Counted from the first letter of the stretch, positions 1 to 8,028 are shown. The stretch: 64,000 bases of DNA from Actinospica robiniae DSM 44927 (GCF_000504285.1 NZ_KI632511.1:7112154-7176153), one strand, 5' to 3'. Numbers and translations: made by a program. Notes: generated by a model not told the origin, from the letters alone.

Positions 1-13
1 GGAGCCGGAACAA

Positions 14-61
14 GTTGCTTGTACCCTGCAACCATAGGGCAACTTGGTTGTAGCGTGCAAC
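14..61. promoter_or_regulatory. Paired operator-like boxes at left edge
   Basis: Two copies of TTGTA-C/G-C-N-TGCAAC occur at 19-32 and 48-61, 29 bp apart. The first lies inside a GTTGC/GCAAC inverted repeat (14-18 and 28-32). Paired short dyads of this kind are typical of TetR- or MarR-type operators. They lie about 130 bp upstream of the proposed leaderless start of the threonine deaminase gene, so they may instead serve a gene outside the window. The regulator is unknown. Confidence 0.35.
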
Positions 62-193
62 GAAATAACGGGTAAGGGACGACATCGTTATGGCCCTGTT
101 ACGGCGGGGCGCCGAGGGCCCGTCGGCGCCCCCGCCCGGCCGCGTCCGGCCGCGTCCGGCCCGGCGTTCACGGACCCGCGCGGGCCCGGCCCT

Positions 194-206
194 TAGCCTG
201 AAAGGC
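194..206 (+). promoter_or_regulatory. -10 element for a leaderless transcript (ilvA)
   Basis: TAGCCT at 194-199 ends 7 nt before the GTG at 207, so transcription would start at or next to the start codon. The same arrangement recurs before at least ten other genes in this window. There is no properly spaced Shine-Dalgarno sequence. Confidence 0.5.
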
Positions 207-1421
207 GTGCGTAACCCCGTCACGCTCGATGAGATCCAGGCCGCGCGCAAACTGCTGGCCCAGATCACCCGGCCCACACCGCTGGCCTGGTCCCGGCCGC
301 TGTCCGAACAGGTCGGCGGCGAGGTCTACTTCAAGTGCGAGAACCTGCAGCGCGCCGGCTCGTTCAAGGTGCGCGGCGCCTATGTCCGCATCCACAACCT
401 GCCCGCGGACGAGCGGTCCCGCGGCGTGGTCGCGGCCAGCGCCGGCAACCACGCCCAGGGCGTCGCGCTCGCCGCCACTCTGCACGAGATCCCGTCCACC
501 GTCTTCATGCCGGAGGGGGCGCCGCTGCCGAAGGTGGCCGCCACCGAGTCCTACGGCGCCACGGTCCGGTTCGCCGGCTCCACCGTGGACGAGGCCCTCG
601 TCGCCGCGCGGGCGCACGCCGTCGAGACCGGCGCGGCGTTCATCCACCCGTTCGACCACCCCGACATCATCGCCGGACAGGGCACCGTCGCCCTCGAGAT
701 CCTCGAGCAGCTGCCCGACGTGCGAACGGTGCTGCTCGGGCTCGGCGGCGGCGGGCTGCTCTCGGGAGTGGCGCTGGCCCTCAAGGCCCTGCGACCCGAG
801 GTGCGGGTGATCGGCGTGCAGGCCGCCACCGCCTCCTCGTGGACGGCCTCGCTCGCGGCCGGGCATCCCACTTCGATCTCCGGCATGTCGACCATGGCCG
901 ACGGCATCGCCGTCGGACGGCCGGGCGACCTGACCTTCCGCCTCGTGCGCGAACTCGGCGCGCAGGTGCGCACCGTCTCCGAGGAGTCGATCTCGCGCGC
1001 CCTGCTGCTTCTGCTGGAACGCAACAAGCTCATGGTCGAGCCGGCCGGCGTGGTGGGCGTCTCCGCGTTGCTCGAGGCGCAGGAGGAGTACGAGACGCCC
1101 GCGGTGGCCGTGCTCTCCGGCGGCAACGTGGACCCGCTGCTGCTGCTCCGGCTGATCCGGCACGGCCTCTCCGCCGCCGGGCGCTTCCTGTCGCTGCGGC
1201 TGCGCGTGCTAGACCGGCCCGGCGCGCTCGCCCACATACTGGGCGAGATCGCGGCCGCCGACGCCAACGTGGTCGACGTCGAACACGGCCGGATGGCGCC
1301 GCGCCTCGGCATCGGCGAGGTCGAGATCGGGCTCACCGTGGAGACGCGCGGGCCGGCCCACGCCGCGAACGTGATGGGCCGGCTGCGTTCGGCGGGCTAC
1401 CCGATCGTGTCCTCCGAGTGA
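207..1421 (+). CDS. ilvA: Threonine ammonia-lyase (threonine deaminase)
   Basis: PLP enzyme, 404 aa, that deaminates threonine to 2-oxobutanoate and ammonia, the entry to isoleucine synthesis or threonine catabolism. The PLP lysine lies in GSFKVRGAY (about K54), and a glycine-rich phosphate loop (GLGGGGLLSG) lies near residue 180. An ACT-like regulatory tail of about 80 residues starts near SLRLRVLDRPGAL. One short tail fits the ilvA_1Cterm type rather than the long two-domain biosynthetic form. The reading frame is open back to 90, but those 39 codons encode only Arg/Pro-rich sequence. GTG 207 is preferred because it follows a TAGCCT -10 box by 7 nt and begins at the conserved N-terminus. 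Confidence 0.93.
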   Translation: MRNPVTLDEIQAARKLLAQITRPTPLAWSRPLSEQVGGEVYFKCENLQRAGSFKVRGAYVRIHNLPADERSRGVVAASAGNHAQGVALAATLHEIPSTVFMPEGAPLPKVAATESYGATVRFAGSTVDEALVAARAHAVETGAAFIHPFDHPDIIAGQGTVALEILEQLPDVRTVLLGLGGGGLLSGVALALKALRPEVRVIGVQAATASSWTASLAAGHPTSISGMSTMADGIAVGRPGDLTFRLVRELGAQVRTVSEESISRALLLLLERNKLMVEPAGVVGVSALLEAQEEYETPAVAVLSGGNVDPLLLLRLIRHGLSAAGRFLSLRLRVLDRPGALAHILGEIAAADANVVDVEHGRMAPRLGIGEVEIGLTVETRGPAHAANVMGRLRSAGYPIVSSE

Positions 1422-1590
1422 GGGACGGGTTGCGGCCAGGTGAGGCAGCGCCCTCCGAGTGAGCTTTCTGGGCCGAGTGAGGGACCGTGAGAGACCCTGA
1501 TGGGCGCCCGGATACGGGCCGTTCGGGTGGCTTGAGCGGGTTTTCGCACCGCCCCGGCGCGCCCGCGTACGCGGCGCATATGTCCACAGT

Positions 1591-1621
1591 CTGGTCCAAC
1601 GGCCCCCCTAGCTTGGACCAG
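1591..1621. promoter_or_regulatory. Operator-like inverted repeat upstream of fdxA-dapC
   Basis: CTGGTCCAA (1591-1599) and TTGGACCAG (1613-1621) form a perfect 9-bp inverted repeat with a 13-nt spacer. A TAGCTT -10-like hexamer (1609-1614) lies inside the repeat, so a bound regulator would cover the promoter. It is about 90 bp upstream of the ferredoxin start. The rest of the gap from 1422 has only short direct repeats of CCGAGTGAG (one contains the ilvA stop). Confidence 0.4.
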
Positions 1622-1712
1622 AGCCGGGGCAGGCGGGATACTGGATCGACGTGAACAGGAGAGGACCGGGACCGCGCTGCGGCTTCCGGCCCGCAGCCAG
1701 GAGGATCCGGAC

Positions 1713-2039
1713 GTGACCTACGTCATCGCGCTGCCGTGCGTGGATGTGAAGGACAAGGCCTGCATCGAGGAGTGCCCGGTCGACTGCATCTACGAGGGCG
1801 AGCGCTCCTTGTACATCCACCCGGACGAATGCGTCGACTGCGGTGCCTGCGAGCCGGTATGCCCCGTCGAGGCCATCTTCTACGAGGACGACACGCCCGA
1901 CCAGTGGAAGGACTTCTACAAGGCGAACGTGGAGTTCTTCGAGGACCTCGGCTCGCCGGGCGGCGCCTCGAAGCTCGGCCAGATCGCCAAGGACCACCCG
2001 ATCGTCGCCGCGCTGCCGCCGCAGGGCGAAGGCCACTGA
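1713..2039 (+). CDS. fdxA: 7Fe ferredoxin
   Basis: Small acidic electron carrier of 108 aa, FdxA type. The N-terminal half has the 3Fe-4S pattern C-x7-C-x3-CP. It is followed by the 4Fe-4S pattern CVDCGACEPVCP, and the tail is the acidic extension usual for actinobacterial seven-iron ferredoxins. GTG 1713 follows an AGGAGG at 1699-1704 with good spacing. It ends 11 nt before dapC, and ferredoxin-dapC pairs are common in actinobacteria, so the two are probably co-transcribed. The electron partner cannot be told from this sequence. Confidence 0.95.
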   Translation: MTYVIALPCVDVKDKACIEECPVDCIYEGERSLYIHPDECVDCGACEPVCPVEAIFYEDDTPDQWKDFYKANVEFFEDLGSPGGASKLGQIAKDHPIVAALPPQGEGH

Positions 2040-2050
2040 CCGACGCCGGC

Positions 2051-3172
2051 ATGGACCACCGCCCTCGCACCCTGGCCGACCGGCTCCCGCAGTTCCCGTG
2101 GGACCGGCTGGCACCGTATGCCCGCAAGGCCGACGTGCATCCCGGCGGACGGGTGGACCTGTCCGTCGGGACGCCGGTCGATCCGGTCCCGCCGGTGGTG
2201 CGCGCCGCGCTGATCGAGGCCGCGGACTGGCCGGGCTACCCGGTCACCCGCGGCACCGACGCGCTGCGCGCCGCCGCGCTGGGCTGGATGGAACGGGAGC
2301 TCGGCGTCGTCGGCGATCCGGGTGTGCTCCCGGTGATCGGCTCCAAGGAGCTGGTCGCCAACCTGCCGACGCTGCTCGGCCTGGGCGCGGGAGACCGGGT
2401 CGGCTATCCGGTGCCGGCGTATCCGACCTATGAGATCGGCGCGCTGCTGGCCGGGGCCGAGCCGGTGCCGACGCCGTTCGGCGAACTGCCGGACGCGGCG
2501 TCAGGTCCGGCGCCGCGCCTGATCTGGCTCAACTCGCCGGCCAATCCGCACGGCCAGGTGCTCGACGTCGCGCAGCTGCGCGAAGCCGTGGCCTGGGCGC
2601 GGGCCAACGACGCGGTGCTCGTCTCGGACGAGTGCTACGTGACCTTGGGCTGGGAGGGCGTGCAGCCGGTCTCGGTGCTGCACCCGTCGGTGTGCGACGG
2701 GGACTTCTCCGGGCTGCTGGCGCTGCACTCGCTCTCGAAGCGCTCGAACCTGGCCGGATACCGGGCCGCGTTCCTGGCCGGCGATCCGGCCCTGCTCAAG
2801 GATCTGCTGCTGGTGCGCATGCACGGCGGGATGATCATGCCCGGTCCGGTGCAGGCCGCGGTGGCGGCGGCGCTGGCGGACGAGGCGCACGCGCGCGAGC
2901 AGAAGGAGCGCTACCTCGCCCGGCGCGGGGTGCTGCGCACGGCGTTGCTGGCAGCCGGGTTCCGGATCGAGCACTCCGCGGCAGGTCTGTACCTTTGGGC
3001 CACTCGCGGCGAGCCTTGCTGGGAGACGATCGGCGCGCTCGCGGATCTGGGCATCCTCGCCGCGCCCGGGGAGATCTACGGCCCGGGCGGCGAACAGCAC
3101 GTGCGTCTCGCGCTCACGGCCACCGACGAGCGGATCGAGTCGGCGGCCGCGCGCCTGGCCGCGCTGCGCTGA
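2051..3172 (+). CDS. dapC: Succinyldiaminopimelate transaminase
   Basis: Class I/II PLP aminotransferase, 373 aa, predicted to interconvert N-succinyl-2-amino-6-oxopimelate and N-succinyl-LL-diaminopimelate with glutamate in lysine and peptidoglycan precursor synthesis. Visible motifs are NSPANPHGQVL (substrate and PLP site) and SLSKRSNLAGY with the Schiff-base lysine at about K230. ATG 2051 comes 11 nt after the fdxA stop and gives the usual family length; upstream codons overlap fdxA in another frame. The other succinylase-branch genes, dapD and dapE, are 2.7 kb downstream, past three opposite-strand genes. A strong hairpin follows the stop. Confidence 0.92.
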   Translation: MDHRPRTLADRLPQFPWDRLAPYARKADVHPGGRVDLSVGTPVDPVPPVVRAALIEAADWPGYPVTRGTDALRAAALGWMERELGVVGDPGVLPVIGSKELVANLPTLLGLGAGDRVGYPVPAYPTYEIGALLAGAEPVPTPFGELPDAASGPAPRLIWLNSPANPHGQVLDVAQLREAVAWARANDAVLVSDECYVTLGWEGVQPVSVLHPSVCDGDFSGLLALHSLSKRSNLAGYRAAFLAGDPALLKDLLLVRMHGGMIMPGPVQAAVAAALADEAHAREQKERYLARRGVLRTALLAAGFRIEHSAAGLYLWATRGEPCWETIGALADLGILAAPGEIYGPGGEQHVRLALTATDERIESAAARLAALR

Positions 3173-3193
3173 CGATGCGCTGAGCTGACCACG

Positions 3194-3227
3194 AAGACCG
3201 CCGGCTCCCGCGGGAGCCGGCGGTCTT
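3194..3227. terminator. Perfect 17-bp hairpin after dapC
   Basis: Positions 3194-3210 and 3211-3227 are exact reverse complements (AAGACCGCCGG...CCGGCGGTCTT), giving a stem of up to 17 bp just after dapC, followed by TCG. It is probably the terminator of fdxA-dapC. A second, imperfect hairpin (AGGGGGTCCCCGCG / CGCGGGGAACCCCT) lies at about 3263-3302, before the convergent gene. Confidence 0.7.
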
Positions 3228-3369
3228 TCGTGCCGGATCCGGCTGCGTCCCCGGACGAGATGAGGGGGTCCCCGCGCTCATCCCTTCGCGCGGGGAACCC
3301 CTCCGCCGTGTCCGCGTGGTCAGCAAGCCGGGCACCGGGACTGACGGCCGCTCAGACCGCGGCGCGCGT

Positions 3370-3795
3370 TCACGCCTGCAGGCCGGCGTGCTTCGGAGTG
3401 TAGGGGGCCGAGGCGAGGTCCGCGGCCATCTCCTGCTGCGCCTCGCGGGCCGCCGCGGCCGGGGCCATCGGCGCCGCCGCCGCGCCGGCGCTGTTGGCGA
3501 CGTTCGCGCCCGCGCTCTTGGCCAGGTCGCCGACCACCGGGATGTTGGAGAGCGGGCTGCTGCCGCCGGCGCCGGTCAGGTTGCCGACCAGGCCGCCGGC
3601 CACCGGGAGGCCGCCGAGCGCGCCGCCGCCCAGCCCGCCGACCGCCGGAAGGCCGCCGGCCAGGCCGCCGACCGCGGGCAGCCCACCGACCAGAGGCAGC
3701 GCGGCGGCCTGCGCGCTGGCCGCGCCGAGCACCGGGATGGCGACGGCCGCGGTCGCGACGGCGGCGGAGGCGATGCGACGTCCAGCGTGACTCAT
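3370..3795 (-). CDS. Small secreted Ala/Gly-rich protein, function unknown
   Basis: Protein of 141 aa with a clear Sec signal peptide: a basic start MSHAGRR, a hydrophobic Ala/Val core, then SAQA before the mature chain. The mature part has imperfect GLPAVGGL-type repeats in the first half and an Ala-rich C-terminus. No cysteine, catalytic motif or sorting signal was seen. The start at 3795 is chosen because a GAGG ribosome site lies about 9 nt upstream; the longer frame adds only charged sequence. It may be a structural or surface protein. The next gene upstream on this strand encodes another small exported protein. Confidence 0.7.
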   Translation of the reverse strand: MSHAGRRIASAAVATAAVAIPVLGAASAQAAALPLVGGLPAVGGLAGGLPAVGGLGGGALGGLPVAGGLVGNLTGAGGSSPLSNIPVVGDLAKSAGANVANSAGAAAAPMAPAAAAREAQQEMAADLASAPYTPKHAGLQA

Positions 3796-3917
3796 GGTGT
3801 TTCCTCTTCTTCGGTGATCGGGGGAACGTTTGTGATCGAGATCTCGTGCGTTCACGGAGTCTTACGAGTAATGGACCCGCCAGGTTGCGGCCGAACGAGA
3901 TAAAGATTCGGTAAATG

Positions 3918-3950
3918 CCGAAAGTGTTCAGATCGGTCGTCTGAACACTC
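3918..3950. promoter_or_regulatory. Inverted repeat between the two small secreted protein genes
   Basis: GTGTTCAGA (3924-3932) and TCTGAACAC (3940-3948) are perfect 9-bp arms around a 7-nt loop, with partly matching flanks (CCG/CGG). It could be the terminator of the 4029-4661 gene or an operator of the 3370-3795 gene. The TTCAG/CTGAA core recurs at 4675-4686, just upstream of the other secreted gene. Confidence 0.45.
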
Positions 3951-4028
3951 GGAGAAGCGAATAGAGAATATGTGGGCCGATTTCTTCGAAAACCGGCCCA
4001 CCGGGTATCGCCGCGGGCACCGGGCGGC

Positions 4029-4661
4029 TCAGAGGGCGCTGGCCGCGCCGAGCGAGTCCATCACCGGCGTGCCGAAGACCGTGCTGACCGGGATCGCGGT
4101 GGTCAGGGCGCCGACCGTGCCGAACATCGGCATCTGGGTGCGGCTGAGCGAGGCGGTGGCGTCGCCGACGGTCGGCACCCCGCCCTGCTGAAGCTGCGCG
4201 GCCATCGGCCGGGCCTGCGCGGCCACGTTCGCGGCCACCGCGGTGGTGCGCTGGCCGACCGTGCCGGTGAGCGTGCCGACGGTGCCGTTGCGCAGCACCG
4301 CCGGGGCCAGCTCGCCGGGCACCGCGTTCGGGTTCGCCGGCACGGCCTGGTGCAGCAGGCCCTTAGCCGCGGCCCCGCTGCCGATCTGGGTGGCGAGCTG
4401 GTCGGCCCCCTGCTCGAGCTGGTCGGCGCCCGCGCTCAGGTCCTGGATCTTCCCGTTCAGCTCCACGGCCTTGGCGCCGAGGCCCGAGTCGGCGATCGGG
4501 TTGCCCGCGGTCAGCGGCGCGGCCACGGCCAGCGGGTCCGGCGCGGCGGCGGCGAAGGCGGTACCGGCCGCGGCCAGCGGCAGGGCGCCCGCGGTGAGCG
4601 CGGCGGCCGCGGTGGCCACGGTCCGGCCGGTGGTGCGCGGTCGGCGGTGTTTCCCAGTCAT
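4029..4661 (-). CDS. Secreted Ala-rich protein, function unknown
   Basis: Protein of 210 aa with an N-terminal signal peptide (basic MTGKHRRPRTTGR, a hydrophobic Ala/Leu core, then an A-x-A site near residue 38). A helical stretch around residues 70-95 (KIQDLSAGADQLEQGADQLA) looks able to form a coiled coil. No enzyme motif or cysteine was recognised. ATG 4661 has an AGGAG 10 nt upstream. Its 5' leader has a strong hairpin that can compete with the ribosome site, so expression may be controlled in the leader. With the 3370-3795 gene it makes a tandem of small exported proteins. Confidence 0.72.
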   Translation of the reverse strand: MTGKHRRPRTTGRTVATAAAALTAGALPLAAAGTAFAAAAPDPLAVAAPLTAGNPIADSGLGAKAVELNGKIQDLSAGADQLEQGADQLATQIGSGAAAKGLLHQAVPANPNAVPGELAPAVLRNGTVGTLTGTVGQRTTAVAANVAAQARPMAAQLQQGGVPTVGDATASLSRTQMPMFGTVGALTTAIPVSTVFGTPVMDSLGAASAL

Positions 4662-4667
4662 GAAAAC

Positions 4668-4709
4668 GGCTCCTGTTCAGCTGAACTTAAGGCTCCTCGG
4701 GGAGGAGCC
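4668..4709 (-). promoter_or_regulatory. Leader RNA with mutually exclusive pairing of the ribosome site
   Basis: Read on the minus strand, GGCTCCTC (4709-4702) pairs with GAGGAGCC (4698-4691). A 12-bp palindrome GTTCAGCTGAAC (4686-4675) follows, then the Shine-Dalgarno AGGAGCC (4674-4668) and the start at 4661. GGCTCCT of the first arm is also a perfect complement of the Shine-Dalgarno, so the leader can form either a hairpin or a sequestered ribosome site. A regulatory function is an inference. Confidence 0.4.
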
Positions 4710-4803
4710 CTCACCGTTGTTCATCGGAAAGAAGGGGCCTTAGGTTGCGGGTTCGCCGAGTAAAGAAATGATAACTTTGATCTCCGGGACGCTTTTTCGC
4801 ACG

Positions 4804-5772
4804 TCAGGATCCGGACGTCATCGTCAGCACGACCCGGTCGTTCGGCGCGGCCGCGGAGTCCTTCGTGGTCTGCCAGGATCCGGGGGAATTCGAGGCGGAC
4901 CAGGTCTTCCCGTCGAAGCCGACCGAGGTGATCCCGAGCGCCTCCGCCTTGGACACCGCCCAGTTGGCGTAAGCCCAGCCGCGCTGGTTCTCCGCCGTGG
5001 CCGAGCGCCCGCCGGGCAGCGCGAGCGCGAAGCTGCGCTTGGCCGCGGAGACGTTCTCCACCGGCGCCGAGCCCCACTGCTTCTGCGCGTCCGCGATCAC
5101 GGCCTCGCCCTGCGCGGTCATTCCGTGCGTGTTCGCGGGCTGGGCCGAGAAGGTGGGCCGGTCCAGCGTGCAGGTCAGCGCGGCGCCGACGGTGCCGGTG
5201 AAGATCTTGGCCAGGACCAGCGCCTCCTGCTCGTGGTTCGCATACGCCGTCGGATAGCCCGAATGCTGGACGTCCTGCGCCGCCACGGTCAGATCCAGGT
5301 GCTGCCAGTCCTTCACCTTCTCCAGCGCCTGGTAGAACGCCGTGGACGCGTAGGTGGTGTCCATGATCTGATCCGCCGAGCCCCAGCCCATCGAAGGGCG
5401 CTGCTGGAACAGGCCCAGCGAGTCGCGGTCGCCGCCGTTGATGTTGTAGAGCTTGGACTCCTGCAGGGCCGTGGCCTCCGCGATCTCTATCCCGAACGTC
5501 GGCACGCCCAGCTTCACCCCGACCGCCGCGATGGTCGAGGCGTTCTGCATCTGCTCGAGCTGGTAGGTGAAGGTGGTGGTGCCGTCCACGGCAGTGCACT
5601 GGGCTGAATTGAACAGCGGCAGCGAACCGAGCCGGTGCAGCAGGTAGATGCCCAGGCCCACCAGGCCGCCCGCCACGAGCGCCACCACCAGAAGCCCGAT
5701 CAACCAGCCGCCCCGCTTCTCCCGCGCCGGCCCGTTCGATCGGCCGTCGTCGCTCCTGCGGGATGAGGACAC
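4804..5772 (-). CDS. Membrane-anchored lysozyme-like (transglycosylase-like) protein
   Basis: Protein of 322 aa. A charged cytoplasmic N-terminus (about 20 aa) is followed by one transmembrane segment (about residues 22-46) and a large outside domain. That domain has ALQESKLYNINGG followed by DSLGLFQQRPS, the Glu-Ser ... GLFQ pattern of soluble lytic transglycosylase-like folds; the glutamate of QES would be catalytic. Homologues in Streptomyces are often labelled heavy-metal transporter, which the sequence does not support. A role in peptidoglycan cleavage or remodelling is inferred. It is divergent from dapD. Confidence 0.65.
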   Translation of the reverse strand: MSSSRRSDDGRSNGPAREKRGGWLIGLLVVALVAGGLVGLGIYLLHRLGSLPLFNSAQCTAVDGTTTFTYQLEQMQNASTIAAVGVKLGVPTFGIEIAEATALQESKLYNINGGDRDSLGLFQQRPSMGWGSADQIMDTTYASTAFYQALEKVKDWQHLDLTVAAQDVQHSGYPTAYANHEQEALVLAKIFTGTVGAALTCTLDRPTFSAQPANTHGMTAQGEAVIADAQKQWGSAPVENVSAAKRSFALALPGGRSATAENQRGWAYANWAVSKAEALGITSVGFDGKTWSASNSPGSWQTTKDSAAAPNDRVVLTMTSGS

Positions 5773-5900
5773 GCGGTGACTCCCTCTGCTTGCCGTGCTG
5801 CCGGGCGGACGGGGCCGGGACCAGATCCCGATACCCCGTCGAGCACACCGTACGCGATCCCGCGGGCCGAACGCCGCCGTGCCCCGTCACAGCCTCGCAC

Positions 5901-5913
5901 TAGAATCCGGGCC
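5901..5913 (+). promoter_or_regulatory. -10 element for leaderless dapD
   Basis: TAGAAT at 5901-5906 lies 7 nt before ATG 5914. There is no Shine-Dalgarno sequence, so dapD is probably transcribed without a leader. Confidence 0.55.
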
Positions 5914-6768
5914 ATGACCGTGCCTGAATCGTCTCCCGTGTTCACCTCCCCCCTCCCCGCCGTCATCGACGAGCTCTGGGAGCGCAGAGCCGAGCTCTCG
6001 ACCGCCGACGCCGACGCCCGTGCCGAGATCGTCAAGGCCGTCGACCTGCTCGACACCGGCGCGGCCCGGGTCGCCTTCGTCGACCCCGCGACCGACGAGG
6101 TGGTGGTGGACGAGCGGGCCAAGCGGGCGATCCTGCTCACCTTCAAGGTGCTCGAGATGACCGAGGCCAAGGTCGGCGAGTTCTACCAGCACGACAAGAT
6201 GCCGCTCAAGACCACCTTCGACGGCGTGCGCGTGGTGCCCGGCGCGGTCGCCCGCTGGGGCAGCTACTGCGCGCCCGGCACGATCCTGATGCCCTCGTTC
6301 GTCAACATCGGCGGCTACGTGGACAGCGGCACGATGGTCGACACCTGGGCCACCGTCGGCTCCTGCGCCCAGATCGGCAAGAACGTGCACCTGGCCGGCG
6401 GCGTGGGCATCGGCGGCGTGCTCGAGCCGCCGAACGCCAAGCCGGTGGTGATCGAGGACGGCGCGATGATCTTCTCCCGCTGCATGATCATCGAGGGCGC
6501 CCGGGTGGGCAAGGGCTCCGTGGTCGGCGCCGGCACCATCCTGTCCGCCTCGATCCCGGTGATCGACGCCGAGACCGGCGAGGAGATCAGCCGCGGCCAC
6601 GTGCCCGACTACTGCGTCGCGGTCGGCGGCACCCGGATGAAGAAGTTCAACGGCGGCGAGTTCGGCCTGCCCTGCGTGCTGGTGCTCAAGCGCCTCGAGG
6701 AGGGCAAGGCGCACGACAAGGCCAGGCTCAACGACATCCTGCGCGACAACGGCCTGGCGACGGGCTGA
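5914..6768 (+). CDS. dapD: Tetrahydrodipicolinate N-succinyltransferase
   Basis: Transferase of 284 aa that succinylates tetrahydrodipicolinate with succinyl-CoA in the lysine/diaminopimelate pathway. The centre is a left-handed beta-helix of hexapeptide repeats with the strongly conserved MVDTWATVGSCAQIGKNVHL and GGVGIGGVLEPP. Length and motifs resemble the E. coli-type enzyme (about 274 aa) more than the longer mycobacterial-type DapD, which is unusual here. ATG 5914 is chosen over an in-frame start 138 nt upstream because of the leaderless -10 box and the family length. dapE starts 3 nt after the stop. Confidence 0.93.
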   Translation: MTVPESSPVFTSPLPAVIDELWERRAELSTADADARAEIVKAVDLLDTGAARVAFVDPATDEVVVDERAKRAILLTFKVLEMTEAKVGEFYQHDKMPLKTTFDGVRVVPGAVARWGSYCAPGTILMPSFVNIGGYVDSGTMVDTWATVGSCAQIGKNVHLAGGVGIGGVLEPPNAKPVVIEDGAMIFSRCMIIEGARVGKGSVVGAGTILSASIPVIDAETGEEISRGHVPDYCVAVGGTRMKKFNGGEFGLPCVLVLKRLEEGKAHDKARLNDILRDNGLATG

Positions 6769-6771
6769 TCC

Positions 6772-7878
6772 ATGGGCACGACGCAGCAGGAGCAGCCGGC
6801 GGTGGCACTCGACCTCGGGCTCGAGGTGGGCGAGCTGACCGCCGCGCTGGTGGACATCCCCTCGGTCAGCGGCGCGGAGCTGCCGCTGGCCGACGCGGTC
6901 GAACGCGAACTGCGGGCCCTGCCGCGGCTGCGGGTGGACCGGCACGGCAACAACCTCGTCGCGCGCACCGGGTTCGGCCTGCCCGAGCGGGTGGTGCTGG
7001 CCGGGCACCTGGACACGGTGCCGATCGCGGACAACCTGCCCTCCCGGGTGCAGGACGGGCGGCTGTACGGCTGCGGCTCGACCGATATGAAGAGCGGTGT
7101 GGCGGTCCAGCTGAAGATCGCCGCCGAGCTCGGCGCGGCCGACGGGCCGACGCCCGCGCGCGAGGTGACCTTCGTGTTCTACGACTGCGAGGAGGTCGAG
7201 GCCGAGCGCAACGGCCTCGGCCACCTCGTGCGCGAGCACCCGGACTGGCTCGCGGCCGACTTCGCCATCCTGCTCGAGGGCACGGACGCGCAGATCGAGG
7301 GCGGCTGCAAGGGCACGCTCAGGGCCACGGTGCGCACCCGCGGGCAGCGCGCGCACAGCGCCCGGGACTGGCTGGGCGTCAACGCCATCCACCTCGCCGC
7401 GCCGATCCTGACCCGTCTGGCGCAGTATCAGGCCCGTGAGGCCGATGTCGAAGGGCTGATCTACCGCGAATGCCTCAACGCGGTCGGTATCACCGGCGGG
7501 GTGGCCGGCAACGTCATCCCGGACGAGTGCGTGGTCACGGTCAACTACCGGTTCGCCCCGGACCGCTCCGAGCAGGAGGCCGCCGCGCACGTCGTCGAGG
7601 TCTTCGAGGGTTTCGACGTGCAGATCACCGATTCCGCGCCCGGCGCGGCGCCGGGGCTCTCGCTGCCGGCCGCCGCCGCCTTCGCCGCGCTGGTCGGCGG
7701 CACGCCGGCGGCGAAGCAGGGATGGACGGACGTGGCCCGATTCGCCGGTTCGGGTGTACCCGCCGTCAATTACGGACCCGGCGACGCCACGCTGGCCCAT
7801 ACTCGGCAGGAGTACGTGGAACTCGAGCGGATCACCCGCACCCTCGCAACACTGCGGCGGTGGCTCGATCTCGGATAG
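6772..7878 (+). CDS. dapE: Succinyl-diaminopimelate desuccinylase
   Basis: M20-family metallopeptidase, 368 aa, predicted to hydrolyse N-succinyl-LL-diaminopimelate to diaminopimelate and succinate. Motifs follow the family order: GHLDTVP (H79 and D81), CGSTDMKSG with the bridging aspartate, CEEVEAERNG with the general-base glutamate and the next metal ligand, and a C-terminal histidine in ATLAHT. It starts 3 nt after dapD, so the two are surely co-transcribed. The following 150 bp holds an imperfect CCCGGAC/GTCCGGG hairpin (about 7938-7973) that may end the transcript. Confidence 0.93.
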   Translation: MGTTQQEQPAVALDLGLEVGELTAALVDIPSVSGAELPLADAVERELRALPRLRVDRHGNNLVARTGFGLPERVVLAGHLDTVPIADNLPSRVQDGRLYGCGSTDMKSGVAVQLKIAAELGAADGPTPAREVTFVFYDCEEVEAERNGLGHLVREHPDWLAADFAILLEGTDAQIEGGCKGTLRATVRTRGQRAHSARDWLGVNAIHLAAPILTRLAQYQAREADVEGLIYRECLNAVGITGGVAGNVIPDECVVTVNYRFAPDRSEQEAAAHVVEVFEGFDVQITDSAPGAAPGLSLPAAAAFAALVGGTPAAKQGWTDVARFAGSGVPAVNYGPGDATLAHTRQEYVELERITRTLATLRRWLDLG

Positions 7879-8028
7879 ACAACGGGTTCATGGCGCGATG
7901 GCGATATCCTTGAAGGCCATGGCAACCCTGGTCAGAGCCCGGACGTCATCCCGTGACGGGAGCGATGTCCGGGTTCCTCGACACGAGGGCCGCGGACGCG
8001 TCGAAGCGAGCGGAACGGGCTTACGGGT

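Noticed and set aside
5887-7800. A 637-codon minus-strand frame opposite dapD-dapE
   Set aside because: It is a shadow of the high third-position GC of the dap genes. It is His/Asp/Gly/Arg-rich without motifs.
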